A stretch of 64,000 bases of DNA from Verrucomicrobiales bacterium (GCA_015075445.1 JABTUJ010000001.1:353419-417418), one strand, 5' to 3'; numbered from the stretch's first letter, positions 7,815-17,125 are shown. Notes: a model not told the origin generated them from the letters alone. Made by a program: numbers and translations.

Positions 7815-10800
7815 CTATTTGTCCTTTGACCGCCCGCGCCTCTTCATCAGCTCTGCCAGGATCTTGAGTGCCACCTCCTCGCGGGCCCGACGTTCCTCGG
7901 GGGAGAGCTTTGCCACGGACCGCTTGATCACATAGCCGCGCCGGCGCTCCGGTTCCGGGGGTGACTTGGCATCCTCCACATCGAGGCGCTGTAGCAATTC
8001 GATGAATTCATCCGGCGCGAGGAACATCACCCGGTCGGCTTCCGTCTTCCCCAAAGCGCCCGCAACAGCCTCACGGATTTTCCGAAGCCGCCCTTCGTCC
8101 GTGGAGACCGACACCACTTGGCCGAAACCAGCCTTGAGGCACTTGGCGATGTTTCCGACCTCGTGGTCGATGGTGGTGGTGATCGTGACCTCGCAGGCGA
8201 AGACTCGGTTTGGCTTCTCCAAGGCGAGGTCAATGCTTCCGGCATTGTTGAGAACGGCCTTCTCGATGATCGCGCGGTATCCCAAATCCTCTGCCGCCGC
8301 CTTGATCCGCTCCACGATGGCGCGGTGCTGTGCGCCGCCTCGGCCCAAATCAGGCGGCGGTCTCGGGGGTGCCTTCTCCGTCTTCGGTGGCGTGGCGGCG
8401 GGTGTACCTGTGCCGGTTGTGCCTGCCACCGGCAGGGCAGGGGCCGGCGGCGTCGGCTCCGAAACCGCCGCACTCGGCTTGCTCTCCGGCGGCTTTGGTG
8501 CCGGTGGTTTGGCATCCACGGGCGTCGTCTCAGGCTTCGGCGAGGGCGCGATTTCGGCTGCTTCCCCCTTCTTCTGGTCGGCATAAGCCCGCGCCGTTCC
8601 CGCCGGAACCTGGGACAATTCGTCCCTCCCGGCGCCGTACAGTTCGGTTTCGATGTCCGAGCGTTTCCGGCCATACCGCTCCCGCGAAGCCGCGATGATC
8701 GCCCGCCGGCTTTCCGTTGCCTCCGCTTCGTCCGGTTCCTCGGGAGCGGGCACGCGGAGGTTGAAGTCGAAATCACTCCGCTCCATTCGACAGATGGCCT
8801 CGCCCGTGCCCAGGTTCTGTAGGTCCTTGGCCTCGAAGGAGGAAAACCCAGAGGCGAGCGTTCGGGCGTCTTGATCGCCGACCCGGAAACAGACCCTGGT
8901 GTACGGGTTGGACAAGACCGCGCTCGCCACCTCTGGGTCGCGCTGCAGTTGCCGCAACACCTGGTGGGCGAGGATGAGCCCTACCCGGTACTTGCGCGCC
9001 CCGGCGAGAATTTCGGCCATGCTCGGTGTGATGAAGTTGTGGAACTCGTCAATGTAGAGCCAGAAGTCTCGGCGAACCTCTGCCGCCTGCCGCTGGCGGC
9101 TCATCGCCGTCTCTTGGAACTTCGCCAGAAGGAGCGACCCCAAGAGAAACGAGTTTTCTTTGCCGATGGCGCCTTGGGAGAGCTTCCCCAGGAAGATCTT
9201 TCCGGTGTCCAGAATATCGATGAAATCGAGCCGGTTCTCGCGCTGGGACACCATGTACCGGATCGGCTTGGGGCTGAGGAACGTCTCGAGCCGGGTCAGC
9301 ACTGGGCCAATAGACCTGTTGCCGGCAAGCTGTGCGAAGCCGTGGCGCCAGTAATACATCACGTCGGGGTCGCGAACGGTTCCGAGGAACTGCTCCCGGA
9401 ATTTCGGCTCCAGAAGGAACCGCCGCAGATCGGCGAGCGTGCCCCCATCCGTGCTCTCCAGGAAAGCCAGGATGGCCTTGTTCAGGACCGAGGCCATTTG
9501 GTCGCCCCAACTGGTTGAAAGCCGCTCGAAGACGGACACGAGGTCGGAGGCCAACAGATTCTTCTCCAGGTCCGAGTGCGCGGACAGAATGTTGAATCCG
9601 ATCGAGTACTCTTCATCCGCCGGGTCCAGGAGGATGACGTCCTTCACCCGCTCCGTCGGGATGATGCCCAGAATCCGATCCACCAGGTCACCGTGCGGGT
9701 CGAGCAGGGCGACACCTTCGCCGTTCTCGATGTCTTGGCGGATCAAGTTGAAAAGGAGTGTCGTTTTGCCGGTGCCCGAGGCGCCGATGACGTGGAGATG
9801 GCGCACGCGCATCTCGGGCGTGAGATACACGGGTTCTCTCCGGCCTAAGTGAACGTTGTCGCCAAGCCAGATTTCGGAGCCGTGCCTGGCGATATCCGGT
9901 GCCGGTTTGCTCCGGCGGCTCTGTCGCACGAAAGCGGGCGACCTCACGGCGGCCGACGGCAGGTGAACAAATCCAGCGAGCTCGTCGTAGTTGAGAATCA
10001 TCCCCGACCGGCGGGACTGACGGCGGAGCAGGTCGGCGACGTGCTTGTCGAACGGATACGCATCGTTCGCCAGCGGTATTAGTTCGTTGCCCAGAGGATG
10101 GGGGTGCGCGAAGCCGCGCAGGCATGCGGCCACGTCGCGAGCGATCCGCACGGTGCGCTCGTAGCGATCGGTACGGATGCCGACGCGCGCCACCGCGGCG
10201 AACAGCGGGCGGGACGCCTTCTTCTCGGCTTCACGGGTGAGCTCCGGCGCGTTGACAAAGAGTGGCGCCCCGTCGGGCAGGGTTACCGCCTGGAGCATGT
10301 TCTCGGCCCAGGGTTTCTGGACTGGCTGGAACAGGACCTGGTAGAGAGCCAAATCCCCCCGTTCGAGCTCCGCGAGGGTGCCGACGAGCCCGACGAAGGG
10401 ATCGACCTTACCCAAGGCGAGCGGCAAGACGAACTCACGCTCCAAACCAAACTCAACGACGAGCGCCTCCTCCGACCTGCCCTCCAACCACAATTCCGCA
10501 AGGCGGCTTGCCTGGGGTCGGAACACCGCTTCGGGGAAGTAGGCGGACAGTTGACGGCGCACGTGTGACACATCGTCGGGATGGGCGGCAAATTGGACCG
10601 AAACGCTCCCGGCCATCCCGAGCAACTCGAACGCGATGGGTTCCCGCGCAAGGGACAAGTTGAACAGAAACTGCTCGAATCCAGCGTCGGAAAGATCGAG
10701 TTTGGCCGGGAGTAAGGTCGGGAGTTCGATCAAGTCTTCCCGAACGAGTGGCTCCGGCGTGGGTTCGTCTTTGGGTTCCGGGATCGGCGGCTCGGCGAGC

Positions 10801-11006
10801 GCACGCGTCTTCGGGTTACCCAGCCGACGGATCAACGAACTGAGAAGCGTCGGGCGTCGGCCGTCATCGACGGCTTGGCGGAGGCAGTACTCAAGCGGCC
10901 GAAAGGGCGGCTCCGGGCTGACCGGTTCCGGCCAGACCTGCCAGCCCCGCCCGCGCGACTCCCACTCGTAGTACTGCGCGGAGAGCTGCTCGTGGATCGA
11001 GGGCAT
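7815..11006 (-). CDS. Conjugative coupling-type (TraD/VirD4/HerA-like) ATPase with a putative C-terminal nuclease domain
   Basis: 1063 residues. An N-terminal region of about 400 residues precedes a P-loop ATPase: HLHVIGASGTGKTTLLFNLI (Walker A, about residues 400-420), VALLDPHGDLVDRILGI, and RRDFWLYIDEFHNFITPSMA (Walker B, near 649). Then come ARKYRVGLILAHQVLRQL and SNPYTRVCFRVGDQDAR. This is the type IV secretion DNA-binding/coupling family that pumps DNA in conjugation. A Pro/Ala-rich linker (about 790-890) leads to a C-terminal domain with NNAGSIDLALEKPNRVFACE followed by VTITT. The spacing D...ExT resembles a PD-(D/E)XK fold with Thr for Lys. The next gene downstream in the operon order is 4 bases away on the 5' side (11011). 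Confidence 0.88.
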   Translation of the reverse strand: MPSIHEQLSAQYYEWESRGRGWQVWPEPVSPEPPFRPLEYCLRQAVDDGRRPTLLSSLIRRLGNPKTRALAEPPIPEPKDEPTPEPLVREDLIELPTLLPAKLDLSDAGFEQFLFNLSLAREPIAFELLGMAGSVSVQFAAHPDDVSHVRRQLSAYFPEAVFRPQASRLAELWLEGRSEEALVVEFGLEREFVLPLALGKVDPFVGLVGTLAELERGDLALYQVLFQPVQKPWAENMLQAVTLPDGAPLFVNAPELTREAEKKASRPLFAAVARVGIRTDRYERTVRIARDVAACLRGFAHPHPLGNELIPLANDAYPFDKHVADLLRRQSRRSGMILNYDELAGFVHLPSAAVRSPAFVRQSRRSKPAPDIARHGSEIWLGDNVHLGRREPVYLTPEMRVRHLHVIGASGTGKTTLLFNLIRQDIENGEGVALLDPHGDLVDRILGIIPTERVKDVILLDPADEEYSIGFNILSAHSDLEKNLLASDLVSVFERLSTSWGDQMASVLNKAILAFLESTDGGTLADLRRFLLEPKFREQFLGTVRDPDVMYYWRHGFAQLAGNRSIGPVLTRLETFLSPKPIRYMVSQRENRLDFIDILDTGKIFLGKLSQGAIGKENSFLLGSLLLAKFQETAMSRQRQAAEVRRDFWLYIDEFHNFITPSMAEILAGARKYRVGLILAHQVLRQLQRDPEVASAVLSNPYTRVCFRVGDQDARTLASGFSSFEAKDLQNLGTGEAICRMERSDFDFNLRVPAPEEPDEAEATESRRAIIAASRERYGRKRSDIETELYGAGRDELSQVPAGTARAYADQKKGEAAEIAPSPKPETTPVDAKPPAPKPPESKPSAAVSEPTPPAPALPVAGTTGTGTPAATPPKTEKAPPRPPPDLGRGGAQHRAIVERIKAAAEDLGYRAIIEKAVLNNAGSIDLALEKPNRVFACEVTITTTIDHEVGNIAKCLKAGFGQVVSVSTDEGRLRKIREAVAGALGKTEADRVMFLAPDEFIELLQRLDVEDAKSPPEPERRRGYVIKRSVAKLSPEERRAREEVALKILAELMKRRGRSKDK

Positions 11007-11010
11007 ACCC

Positions 11011-11754
11011 TCACACCGCGCTCCGCTTCACGGGCTTGTACAGCTCTCCGAGTATGGGTGCTTGCTGGTATTGTCGGACCAGCTTGACGCCTTTGGCGGC
11101 TGTCGCTTCCTCTGCCAACCGCTGAACCGCGCGCGAGACGGTGTCCAGGTACATGAGGCGGGTGTCGTAGCGGTAATATGTCTCAGTGCGAAACCATGCC
11201 TCATAGACGGCGTTGATGCCCGGAACCTGAAGCAGGGTGGCGTCCAACTCCTGTAACCCCATGGCGATGGCGTTGCGCATGATGTAGATCAGCAAGCCCA
11301 GCGCTGCGATCCACGCCACCGGCCAGAGCACGAGTCCCACCCACCTCATCATCGCGAAGAACATGAACAACGACATCACGCCGAGGCCGCCAAGGAGGAG
11401 GACCAGCACCAGGAGTTGCCAGACGCGCACCACGGCCGGGATCTCCGCGAGCCGACAGGAGAAGAAGAAGCTGGTACCGGAGGGCGCCGCACACACGTCG
11501 AACACCAAGCGTTCGCGTAACATGCGCAGGTACAGGCGCTTGTCGGAGAGTGGTCCGCCTTCAGCGAATTCCTCCTGGGTGACCTTCATCCCTGGCATTT
11601 GTAGGGCCTTGAGTTCCGTTTCGACGGAGCTATAGAACTCACTCGGCGAGAGGCTAAAGTTGTCCGCGAAGGCGATCCAGTGATCGAGGATAGCAACCTG
11701 CTTCGGGCGGAAGAACTCAAGGAATTCGAGAATACCGAACATACGGGTATGCAA
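11011..11754 (-). CDS. Membrane protein co-encoded with the coupling ATPase
   Basis: 247 residues. It has an N-terminal soluble part (FLEFFRPKQVAILDHWIAFA), then two or three adjacent membrane segments around residues 105-165 (VWQLLVLVLLLGGLGVMSLF, WVGLVLWPVAWIAALGLLIY), then a soluble C-terminus with ETYYRYDTRLMYLDTVSRAV. It precedes the ATPase with a 4-base gap, so the two form an operon. I do not recognise the family. The context suggests a membrane partner of the coupling ATPase. Confidence 0.75.
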   Translation of the reverse strand: MHTRMFGILEFLEFFRPKQVAILDHWIAFADNFSLSPSEFYSSVETELKALQMPGMKVTQEEFAEGGPLSDKRLYLRMLRERLVFDVCAAPSGTSFFFSCRLAEIPAVVRVWQLLVLVLLLGGLGVMSLFMFFAMMRWVGLVLWPVAWIAALGLLIYIMRNAIAMGLQELDATLLQVPGINAVYEAWFRTETYYRYDTRLMYLDTVSRAVQRLAEEATAAKGVKLVRQYQQAPILGELYKPVKRSAV

Positions 11755-12079
11755 GTTGCGAGTTGACGACCGTCCATTACCCCAACCGGATGCTCTGGGT
11801 CAAGCGGAATGATAGGCCGTGGGCGATTGTTCGTGGGGGACTAATGATGGTGACTCGTGGAGAGGCCGGGCCACCGTGATCGCACGCCGGTCGTGGCGGA
11901 GGGGGAGTTGAATCGGGGAAAGCAGGTGGTGCGAAGCGATTGCCGGACACTGCGTCCTGATCCTGCTCCACGCGATCCGCGAACTCGTTCAAGCTGTCCG
12001 GGCAGCCCGCGGCGTGGACCGGCCGCCAACGCGGCCCCTCTCGACTGCGTCGCCCCATTGTCCGTACCTAGGTTCGGTA
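11755..12079. other. Upstream region of the coupling-ATPase operon
   Basis: 325 bases between the start of the membrane protein gene and the left end of the ISAs1 element. It should hold the operon promoter. I see no clean -35/-10 pair and no credible gene. Confidence 0.4.
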
Positions 12080-13373
12080 GCGCACCAAGGCAGACGCATC
12101 AAATTGAATGGAGTCGGTTTGATGCAAGGTACTGTGACGGAGAAGATTCGATCGGATAACGATCGACACGATCGCGGACTTATGGTTGAAGCTGCGGATG
12201 CAAGACGCTGCGCCGCTGAGTTTGACCGAACATTTCAAAGACCTCCCCGACCCGCGGGTCAAGGGCCGTTGTGAGCACGAGTTGCTTGACGTCATGGTCA
12301 TCGCCTTGTGCTGCCTGCTGTGCGGGGGAAGCACCTTCAACGACATGGAAGACTTCGGCCACGCCAAGGAAGCGTGGTTCCGAACCTTCCTGCGGCTGCC
12401 CAAGGGCATCCCACGTCACGACACTTTCAACCGGGTCTTTGCCTCCCTGAAGCCCGCGGCCTTCCTGGACTGTCTTCTGCGCTGGACCCAAAGCCTGCGG
12501 CAGGCGGTGGCCGAGGAGATCGTGGCCCTGGACGGCAAGGCGCTGCGGCGGGCCGGTAAGAAGGGCCAAGCGGTCTGCTACGTCGTCAACGCGTGGGCCA
12601 GTGCCAATGGGTTGGTTCTGGGCCAGCTCAAAGTCGCCGAGAAGAGCAACGAAATCACGGCCCTGCCCCCGCTGTTGCGGGCCTTGGAACTGGCCGGCTA
12701 CATCGTCACGATCGACGCGATGGGCTGTCAGAAGAAGATCGCCAAAGAAATCATCGAGGCCGACGCCGACTACGTCTTGGCCCTCAAAGGCAATCACGAA
12801 ACGGTGAATGCGGAAGTCAAGTCGTTCCTGGATGACGCGATCGTGCAACAGGAGGCTGCCGCCGCCCGTGGCCACGGTCCCCGTCCCACCCATCCTTTGG
12901 CCTTTGCCGAGACGGTCGAGAAAGACCATGGGCGACTAGAGATCCGCCGCCACTGGCAAAGCGCCGATCTGGGCTGGTTTGCCGACCGCGCCGACTGGGA
13001 GGGCCTCCGCAGCGTGGGGGTCGTCGAGAGCCTGCGCCAAGAGGGCGAGCAAGCTCCCACCCTCGAACGGCGCTACTACCTGAGCAGTCTGCCGGTGGGC
13101 ATCGACCGGTTCGCGCGGGCGGTGCGCGAGCACTGGGGGGTGGAGAATCGGGTGCATTGGGTCTTGGACGTCCAGTTTGGCGAGGACCAGAGTCGCGCAC
13201 GGGCGGGCCACGCGGCCGAGAACCTGGCCACGCTGCGGCGTCTGGCCCTCAATCTTCTGCGCCGAGACAAGACCAAAGGGCGGGGGATCCGCCGCAAGCG
13301 ACTCAATGCGGGCTGGGATCACCAGTACCTCCTGCAATTACTCGCTCTTTGATGCGTTCGCCTTGGGTAGCGC
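12080..13373. mobile_element. ISAs1-family insertion sequence, apparently intact
   Basis: The terminal inverted repeats of about 25 bases start GCGC and contain CCAAGGC and GACGCATCAAA on the left (12080-12103), matched in inverse on the right (13348-13373) with a few mismatches. One uninterrupted transposase gene lies inside. I could not identify a clear target duplication. The transposase stop codon (13350-13352) lies within the right repeat. Confidence 0.8.
12198..13352 (+). CDS. ISAs1-family transposase
   Basis: 384 residues from the ATG at 12198. It has the N-terminal DDE_Tnp_1-associated part (LTEHFKDLPDPRVKGRCEHE, LLDVMVIALCCLLCGG, PRHDTFNRVFASL), then EEIVALDGKALRR (first D), AGYIVTIDAMGCQKKIAKEI (second D) and DYVLALKGNH. 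It ends REHWGVENRVHWVLDVQFGE (E), NLATLRRLALNLLRRDKT and AGWDHQYLLQLL. Length and all motifs match functional ISAs1 (IS4-related) transposases. Confidence 0.95.
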   Translation: MQDAAPLSLTEHFKDLPDPRVKGRCEHELLDVMVIALCCLLCGGSTFNDMEDFGHAKEAWFRTFLRLPKGIPRHDTFNRVFASLKPAAFLDCLLRWTQSLRQAVAEEIVALDGKALRRAGKKGQAVCYVVNAWASANGLVLGQLKVAEKSNEITALPPLLRALELAGYIVTIDAMGCQKKIAKEIIEADADYVLALKGNHETVNAEVKSFLDDAIVQQEAAAARGHGPRPTHPLAFAETVEKDHGRLEIRRHWQSADLGWFADRADWEGLRSVGVVESLRQEGEQAPTLERRYYLSSLPVGIDRFARAVREHWGVENRVHWVLDVQFGEDQSRARAGHAAENLATLRRLALNLLRRDKTKGRGIRRKRLNAGWDHQYLLQLLAL

Positions 13374-13438
13374 ACGGGAAACCGTTGACAGGCGGGGCAT
13401 GCCGGGAAAGTGTCCCCGTCGAGTCGAAAAGCCTGCGC

Positions 13439-14830
13439 ATGAAGATATCGCTAGACAGATCGCAACCGTTTTGGACACATCCTTCCTTGGCATCGTTACA
13501 ATCAGGTGATCCGATTTCATACATTTGCAGCCGAGCGAGTGCACTTGCCCTGCAAGCAATGGAATCAGGCTGGTCGGGACCACCGTATGATCCGGTGGGG
13601 CTCGCGAAACAGATTGGCATCGGCGTCGTTCCAAGGCACGACGTTGCGGAGGCGCGTGCGGTCCCCCTGCACGACGGGCGTCTCCAGATCGAGTACAACC
13701 CGACAAAACCGCACGCTCGGGTCAGGTTTTCGATAGCGCACGAACTCGCCCACGCCCTGCTCCCCGATTGCAGCGAGACGATTCGGTACCGGTGCTCTCG
13801 CGAGGCGATCCGAAAGGACGACTGGCAACTTGAGATGGTCTGCAACGTGGCCGCCGCAGAGATGCTCATGCCAACAGGAAGTTTCCCTGAGCTGAAGACG
13901 GTCGATCTTACGATTGATCGCGTCCTGGAACTGCGAAAGGAATTCGATGTGTCCGTCGAGGCGGTTCTCCTTCGCGCCGTGCGCTTAACGAGCGCTCCGT
14001 GTGGGGTTTTTATTGCTTCACTCAAGCAGTTGCCCAGCCGCCAGGAACGGTACGGTCTGGATTACACCGTCGCTTCCCGCACTTGGAGATCACCCCTCTC
14101 AACCGGACAACCACTGCCACGAAATAGCGTGGCGACTCAATGTATCGCGATTGGTTTCACATCGAAAGGCGACGAAGTGTGGTTGCCGTCCCGTGAAAGG
14201 CTCCACGTCGAGTGCGTTGGCCTTCCTCCCTTCCGAGGCCAGACTGTGCCCCGTCTCGCAGGCATCGTTTGTCCGGTACGTCCCGGTGCAAGCAAGATTC
14301 CTGACATCCAGATGATTGTCGGCAACGCCCTGGAGCCGAGGGGTACGGGACGAAAGATCATCGCCCACGTAGTCAACGACAAGACGCCCAACTGGGGTGC
14401 TGGCTTCGCCCTCGCCGTAAGAAGGAAGTGGCCCGGGGTTCAGGATGCTTTTCGTTCTGCTGTCGCATCCGACCGAGCTTTGCTCACGCTTGGCAACGTC
14501 TTCCATACTGAGGTCCAACCCGACACCACGGTTCTGCAGATGATCTGCCAGAGAGGGTACGGACCTTCCCCTACTCCACGCCTGAAGTACTCTGCTCTCA
14601 AGGACTGCCTCGAATGGCTCGCCGCTTTCGCCACCGAACGAAAAGCGTCCATCCACATGCCCCGCATCGGCGCAGGGTATGGCGGTGGGTCGTGGGGCCT
14701 TATCAAACAATTGGTTGACGAAAGCCTATGCGCTGAAGGACTATCCGTCACAGTCTATGAGCTTCCAGGTGATAGACCGCCAGAACCGAAGCAGATCGGG
14801 CTCTTTGATGACAGGCGCCGGGCAGGGTGA
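13439..14830 (+). CDS. ImmA/IrrE-type metallopeptidase fused to a macro domain
   Basis: 463 residues from the ATG at 13439; the frame is open further upstream into IS sequence, so the start is a choice. The N-terminal half is a zinc peptidase: GPPYDPVGLAKQIGIGVVPR, then RVRFSIAHELAHALLPDCSE with the HExxH motif, and CNVAAAEMLMP. The C-terminal half (about residues 300-450) is a macro domain: IIAHVVNDKTPNWGAGFALA binds ADP-ribose in this fold, and IHMPRIGAGYGGGSWGLIKQ forms the second loop. Macro domains bind or remove ADP-ribose. ImmA/IrrE peptidases cut repressors or antitoxins. Its last 23 bases overlap the next gene. The upstream promoter region may have been cut by the ISAs1 insertion. 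Confidence 0.88.
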   Translation: MKISLDRSQPFWTHPSLASLQSGDPISYICSRASALALQAMESGWSGPPYDPVGLAKQIGIGVVPRHDVAEARAVPLHDGRLQIEYNPTKPHARVRFSIAHELAHALLPDCSETIRYRCSREAIRKDDWQLEMVCNVAAAEMLMPTGSFPELKTVDLTIDRVLELRKEFDVSVEAVLLRAVRLTSAPCGVFIASLKQLPSRQERYGLDYTVASRTWRSPLSTGQPLPRNSVATQCIAIGFTSKGDEVWLPSRERLHVECVGLPPFRGQTVPRLAGIVCPVRPGASKIPDIQMIVGNALEPRGTGRKIIAHVVNDKTPNWGAGFALAVRRKWPGVQDAFRSAVASDRALLTLGNVFHTEVQPDTTVLQMICQRGYGPSPTPRLKYSALKDCLEWLAAFATERKASIHMPRIGAGYGGGSWGLIKQLVDESLCAEGLSVTVYELPGDRPPEPKQIGLFDDRRRAG

Positions 14831-16451
14831 CGGAAGAGCTTCTCTGCCACGCAGGATCGTGTTGCTTTCAGGTAGCGTCGGCGCTGGCAAGACCACGCTC
14901 GCGGACAATCTTGTCCGCCGATTCGGAGCGACCCTGCTGAAAACAAGAGATTTCCTTAAGAGTCACGCACAGCACTTGCAGTCGGATCGAGGGCTTCTCC
15001 AGGACTTCGGTGAACGCCTGGACAAACGAACGCAGGGACGTTGGGTTTGTGAAGACCTTATTGAGGCTTTGAAGCCTCTCGATGAGGGTTCGGTGGTCAT
15101 CTTGGATGCTGTACGGATGCTCGGCCAGATCCGTGCGGTCCGAGAAGCTTTCGGCCAGCTCGTCTTCCACGTCCATCTGACGGCTGACCTCGATATTCTG
15201 CGCAGGCGATACGCTGGCAGAGGACCGAGCGACGTGCATGAGCTAGCGTCTTATGAAGCCGTACAAGCCAACCGAACCGAGCGGAATGTCCCGAAACTCG
15301 CCAGAGTGGCCGACGTGGTGATCGAAACCGACCGCTGCACACCAGAGGATGTCTGGATCAGGGTCGCCAGCCATCTAGGCTTTTTCGGGCGCGAATACCT
15401 CCGTCTCGTGGACGTCTTGGTCGGGGGCCAATTTGGCAGCGAAGGCAAGGGGCAAGTGGCTGCATACCTGGCACCGGAGTATGAACTTCTGGTCCGAGTG
15501 GGTGGCCCAAACGCGGGTCACAAGGTATGGGGGAAGCCCGTTCCCTACGCGTTCCATCAGCTCCCTTCCGGCACTCGTCGCTGCGAAGCCCGCCTTCTGA
15601 TCGGTGCTGGAGCGATCATCAATGTGGAAACCCTGCTCAGGGAGATTGCGGAATGCCGCGTCGAGCATGATCGCCTTTCCATTGATCCTCAGGCCATGAT
15701 CATCTCGGCCGCGGATCGACGGCGAGAGGTGCAAATGGTAAACCGCATCGGCTCAACGGGGCAGGGAGTTGGTGCGGCCACTGCGAGGCGGATCATGGGC
15801 CGGGGGCACAACCCAAAGCCAAAACTTGCCCGCGATATTCCCGAGCTCAAACCGTTTGTGCGGCAAGGCCAGCAGGTGCTGGAGGACGCGTTCCGACGCC
15901 GATGGAGGGTTCTCCTGGAAGGGACGCAAGGCACAGGACTGAGCTTGTACCACGGATATTATCCTCACGTGACGTCTCGCGACACGACCGTTGCGGGATG
16001 CCTGGCTGAAGCGGGGATCTCGGCCACACGGGTCCAGAGAGTGGTCATGGTGTGCCGCACCTACCCGATCCGGGTTCAAAGTCCCAGGCAAGGAACGTCG
16101 GGTCATATGTCACAAGAACTTGGCTGGGAGGAAATCGCCAGGCGGAGCGGCTACACCGTCGAGGAACTGCGTAGCGCCGAGCGGACAACCACAACGAACA
16201 AGCAGCGGCGTGTTGCCGAGTTCGACTGGAAGCTGTTGCGCGCTGCTGCATCTCTCAACGCGCCCACCGATATCGCTCTCACGTTCGTGGACTACTTGTC
16301 CAAGGAAAACACCTATGCCATGCGCTTTGAGCAATTGACTCTGGATACGATCCGCTTTGTTGAGGAAGTCGAACGTGTTGCTTCTACACCTGTCACCCTG
16401 GTTTCCACAGGTTTTAATCTCAAGAGTGTAATCGACCGCAGGATGTGGTGA
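14808..16451 (+). CDS. P-loop (deoxy)nucleotide kinase-like domain fused to an adenylosuccinate synthetase-like domain
   Basis: 547 residues from the ATG at 14808. Residues about 15-195 form a kinase-like P-loop domain: RIVLLSGSVGAGKTTLADNL (Walker A), SVVILDAVRMLGQI and HVHLTADLDILRRRYAGRGP (lid). From about 200 the PurA fold starts: DVLVGGQFGSEGKGQVAAYL, LLVRVGGPNAGHKVW, STGQGVGAATARRIMGRG, VLLEGTQGTGLSLYHGYYPH VTSRDTT. Ordinary PurA enzymes have Asp where this protein has Ser (FGSEGKG versus WGDEGKG). That Asp is the catalytic residue, and it is also replaced in PurZ enzymes that make 2-aminoadenine. Other conserved parts (NAGH, EGTQG, TSRDTT) are present. The product may be a modified purine nucleotide; this is inference. 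Confidence 0.85.
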   Translation: MTGAGQGDGRASLPRRIVLLSGSVGAGKTTLADNLVRRFGATLLKTRDFLKSHAQHLQSDRGLLQDFGERLDKRTQGRWVCEDLIEALKPLDEGSVVILDAVRMLGQIRAVREAFGQLVFHVHLTADLDILRRRYAGRGPSDVHELASYEAVQANRTERNVPKLARVADVVIETDRCTPEDVWIRVASHLGFFGREYLRLVDVLVGGQFGSEGKGQVAAYLAPEYELLVRVGGPNAGHKVWGKPVPYAFHQLPSGTRRCEARLLIGAGAIINVETLLREIAECRVEHDRLSIDPQAMIISAADRRREVQMVNRIGSTGQGVGAATARRIMGRGHNPKPKLARDIPELKPFVRQGQQVLEDAFRRRWRVLLEGTQGTGLSLYHGYYPHVTSRDTTVAGCLAEAGISATRVQRVVMVCRTYPIRVQSPRQGTSGHMSQELGWEEIARRSGYTVEELRSAERTTTTNKQRRVAEFDWKLLRAAASLNAPTDIALTFVDYLSKENTYAMRFEQLTLDTIRFVEEVERVASTPVTLVSTGFNLKSVIDRRMW

Positions 16452-16459
16452 GGTTTCCA

Positions 16460-17125
16460 ATGGACATCGAGTTGCTTATCCAGACTTTCCCTCATGCCTA
16501 TCACATGGCTCATGTCGATGCGTGGGAATGCATTCCGCGGCACGGCCTGCTCAGCACGAGTGCCCTGCTTGATCTATTCGCCGTTACGGAGGCGCAGCGC
16601 TATGCCATCGAGTGTACTCGCCGTTCTGAATGTATCGTCCTTGAACATCCCGCGCACGGGCGAGTAGTCGTCCGTGACAACAAACCCATGGACGACCAAG
16701 GCCTCGCCCGCGCTCTAAAGGGCATTACTCCCCGAGAGTGGTACCAACTCCTAAACGGCATGGTCTTCTTCTGGCTCACCGAGCAACGGTTGACCACACT
16801 GCTTTCGGCCCGGGCTTACCGCACCGCTGAACATTGCATTATTACCGTAAACACGCGCTTGCTAATGGAGCGGCACGCAGAACGGGTCTGGTTGTGCCCG
16901 ATGAATTCCGGTGCCACGAAACCAATGCCACATCCTAGGAGCCGTGACGTGTTTCAACGAGTCCGAGATTACCCGTTTGATTACTGGCGGCGAAAGAAGG
17001 GCGGGGCAACAAGGGCGGTGGCTGAACTAGCGGTTGACCACTCGGTGCCTGACATCATGGACCTCGTCGAACGAGTCGCAATTCACAACAGGTCTGGTTT
17101 GGTTCGAGAGGTGTGGCATCGTTGA
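16460..17125 (+). CDS. DUF7002/DarT-like protein (putative ADP-ribosyltransferase-type fold)
   Basis: 221 residues from the ATG at 16460, preceded by GGTGAGG; a GTG at 16445 is an alternative that would overlap the upstream stop. The start FPHAYHMAHVDAWECIPRHG LLSTSALLDLF has the H-x(n)-I-x(2)-HGLLS pattern seen at the N-terminus of DarT and related ADP-ribosyltransferase folds. Later come EWYQLLNGMVFFWLTEQRLT, CIITVNTRLLMERHAERVWL and PMNSGAT. The sequence resembles DUF7002 proteins, whose function I do not know. As third gene of an operon that begins with a macro domain, it is a candidate toxin or modifier. Confidence 0.7.
   Translation: MDIELLIQTFPHAYHMAHVDAWECIPRHGLLSTSALLDLFAVTEAQRYAIECTRRSECIVLEHPAHGRVVVRDNKPMDDQGLARALKGITPREWYQLLNGMVFFWLTEQRLTTLLSARAYRTAEHCIITVNTRLLMERHAERVWLCPMNSGATKPMPHPRSRDVFQRVRDYPFDYWRRKKGGATRAVAELAVDHSVPDIMDLVERVAIHNRSGLVREVWHR

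Noticed and set aside
14808..16451. Housekeeping purA
   Set aside because: It has an extra kinase domain, Ser for the catalytic Asp, and sits in an operon with mobile-type genes, so it is not the ordinary biosynthetic gene.
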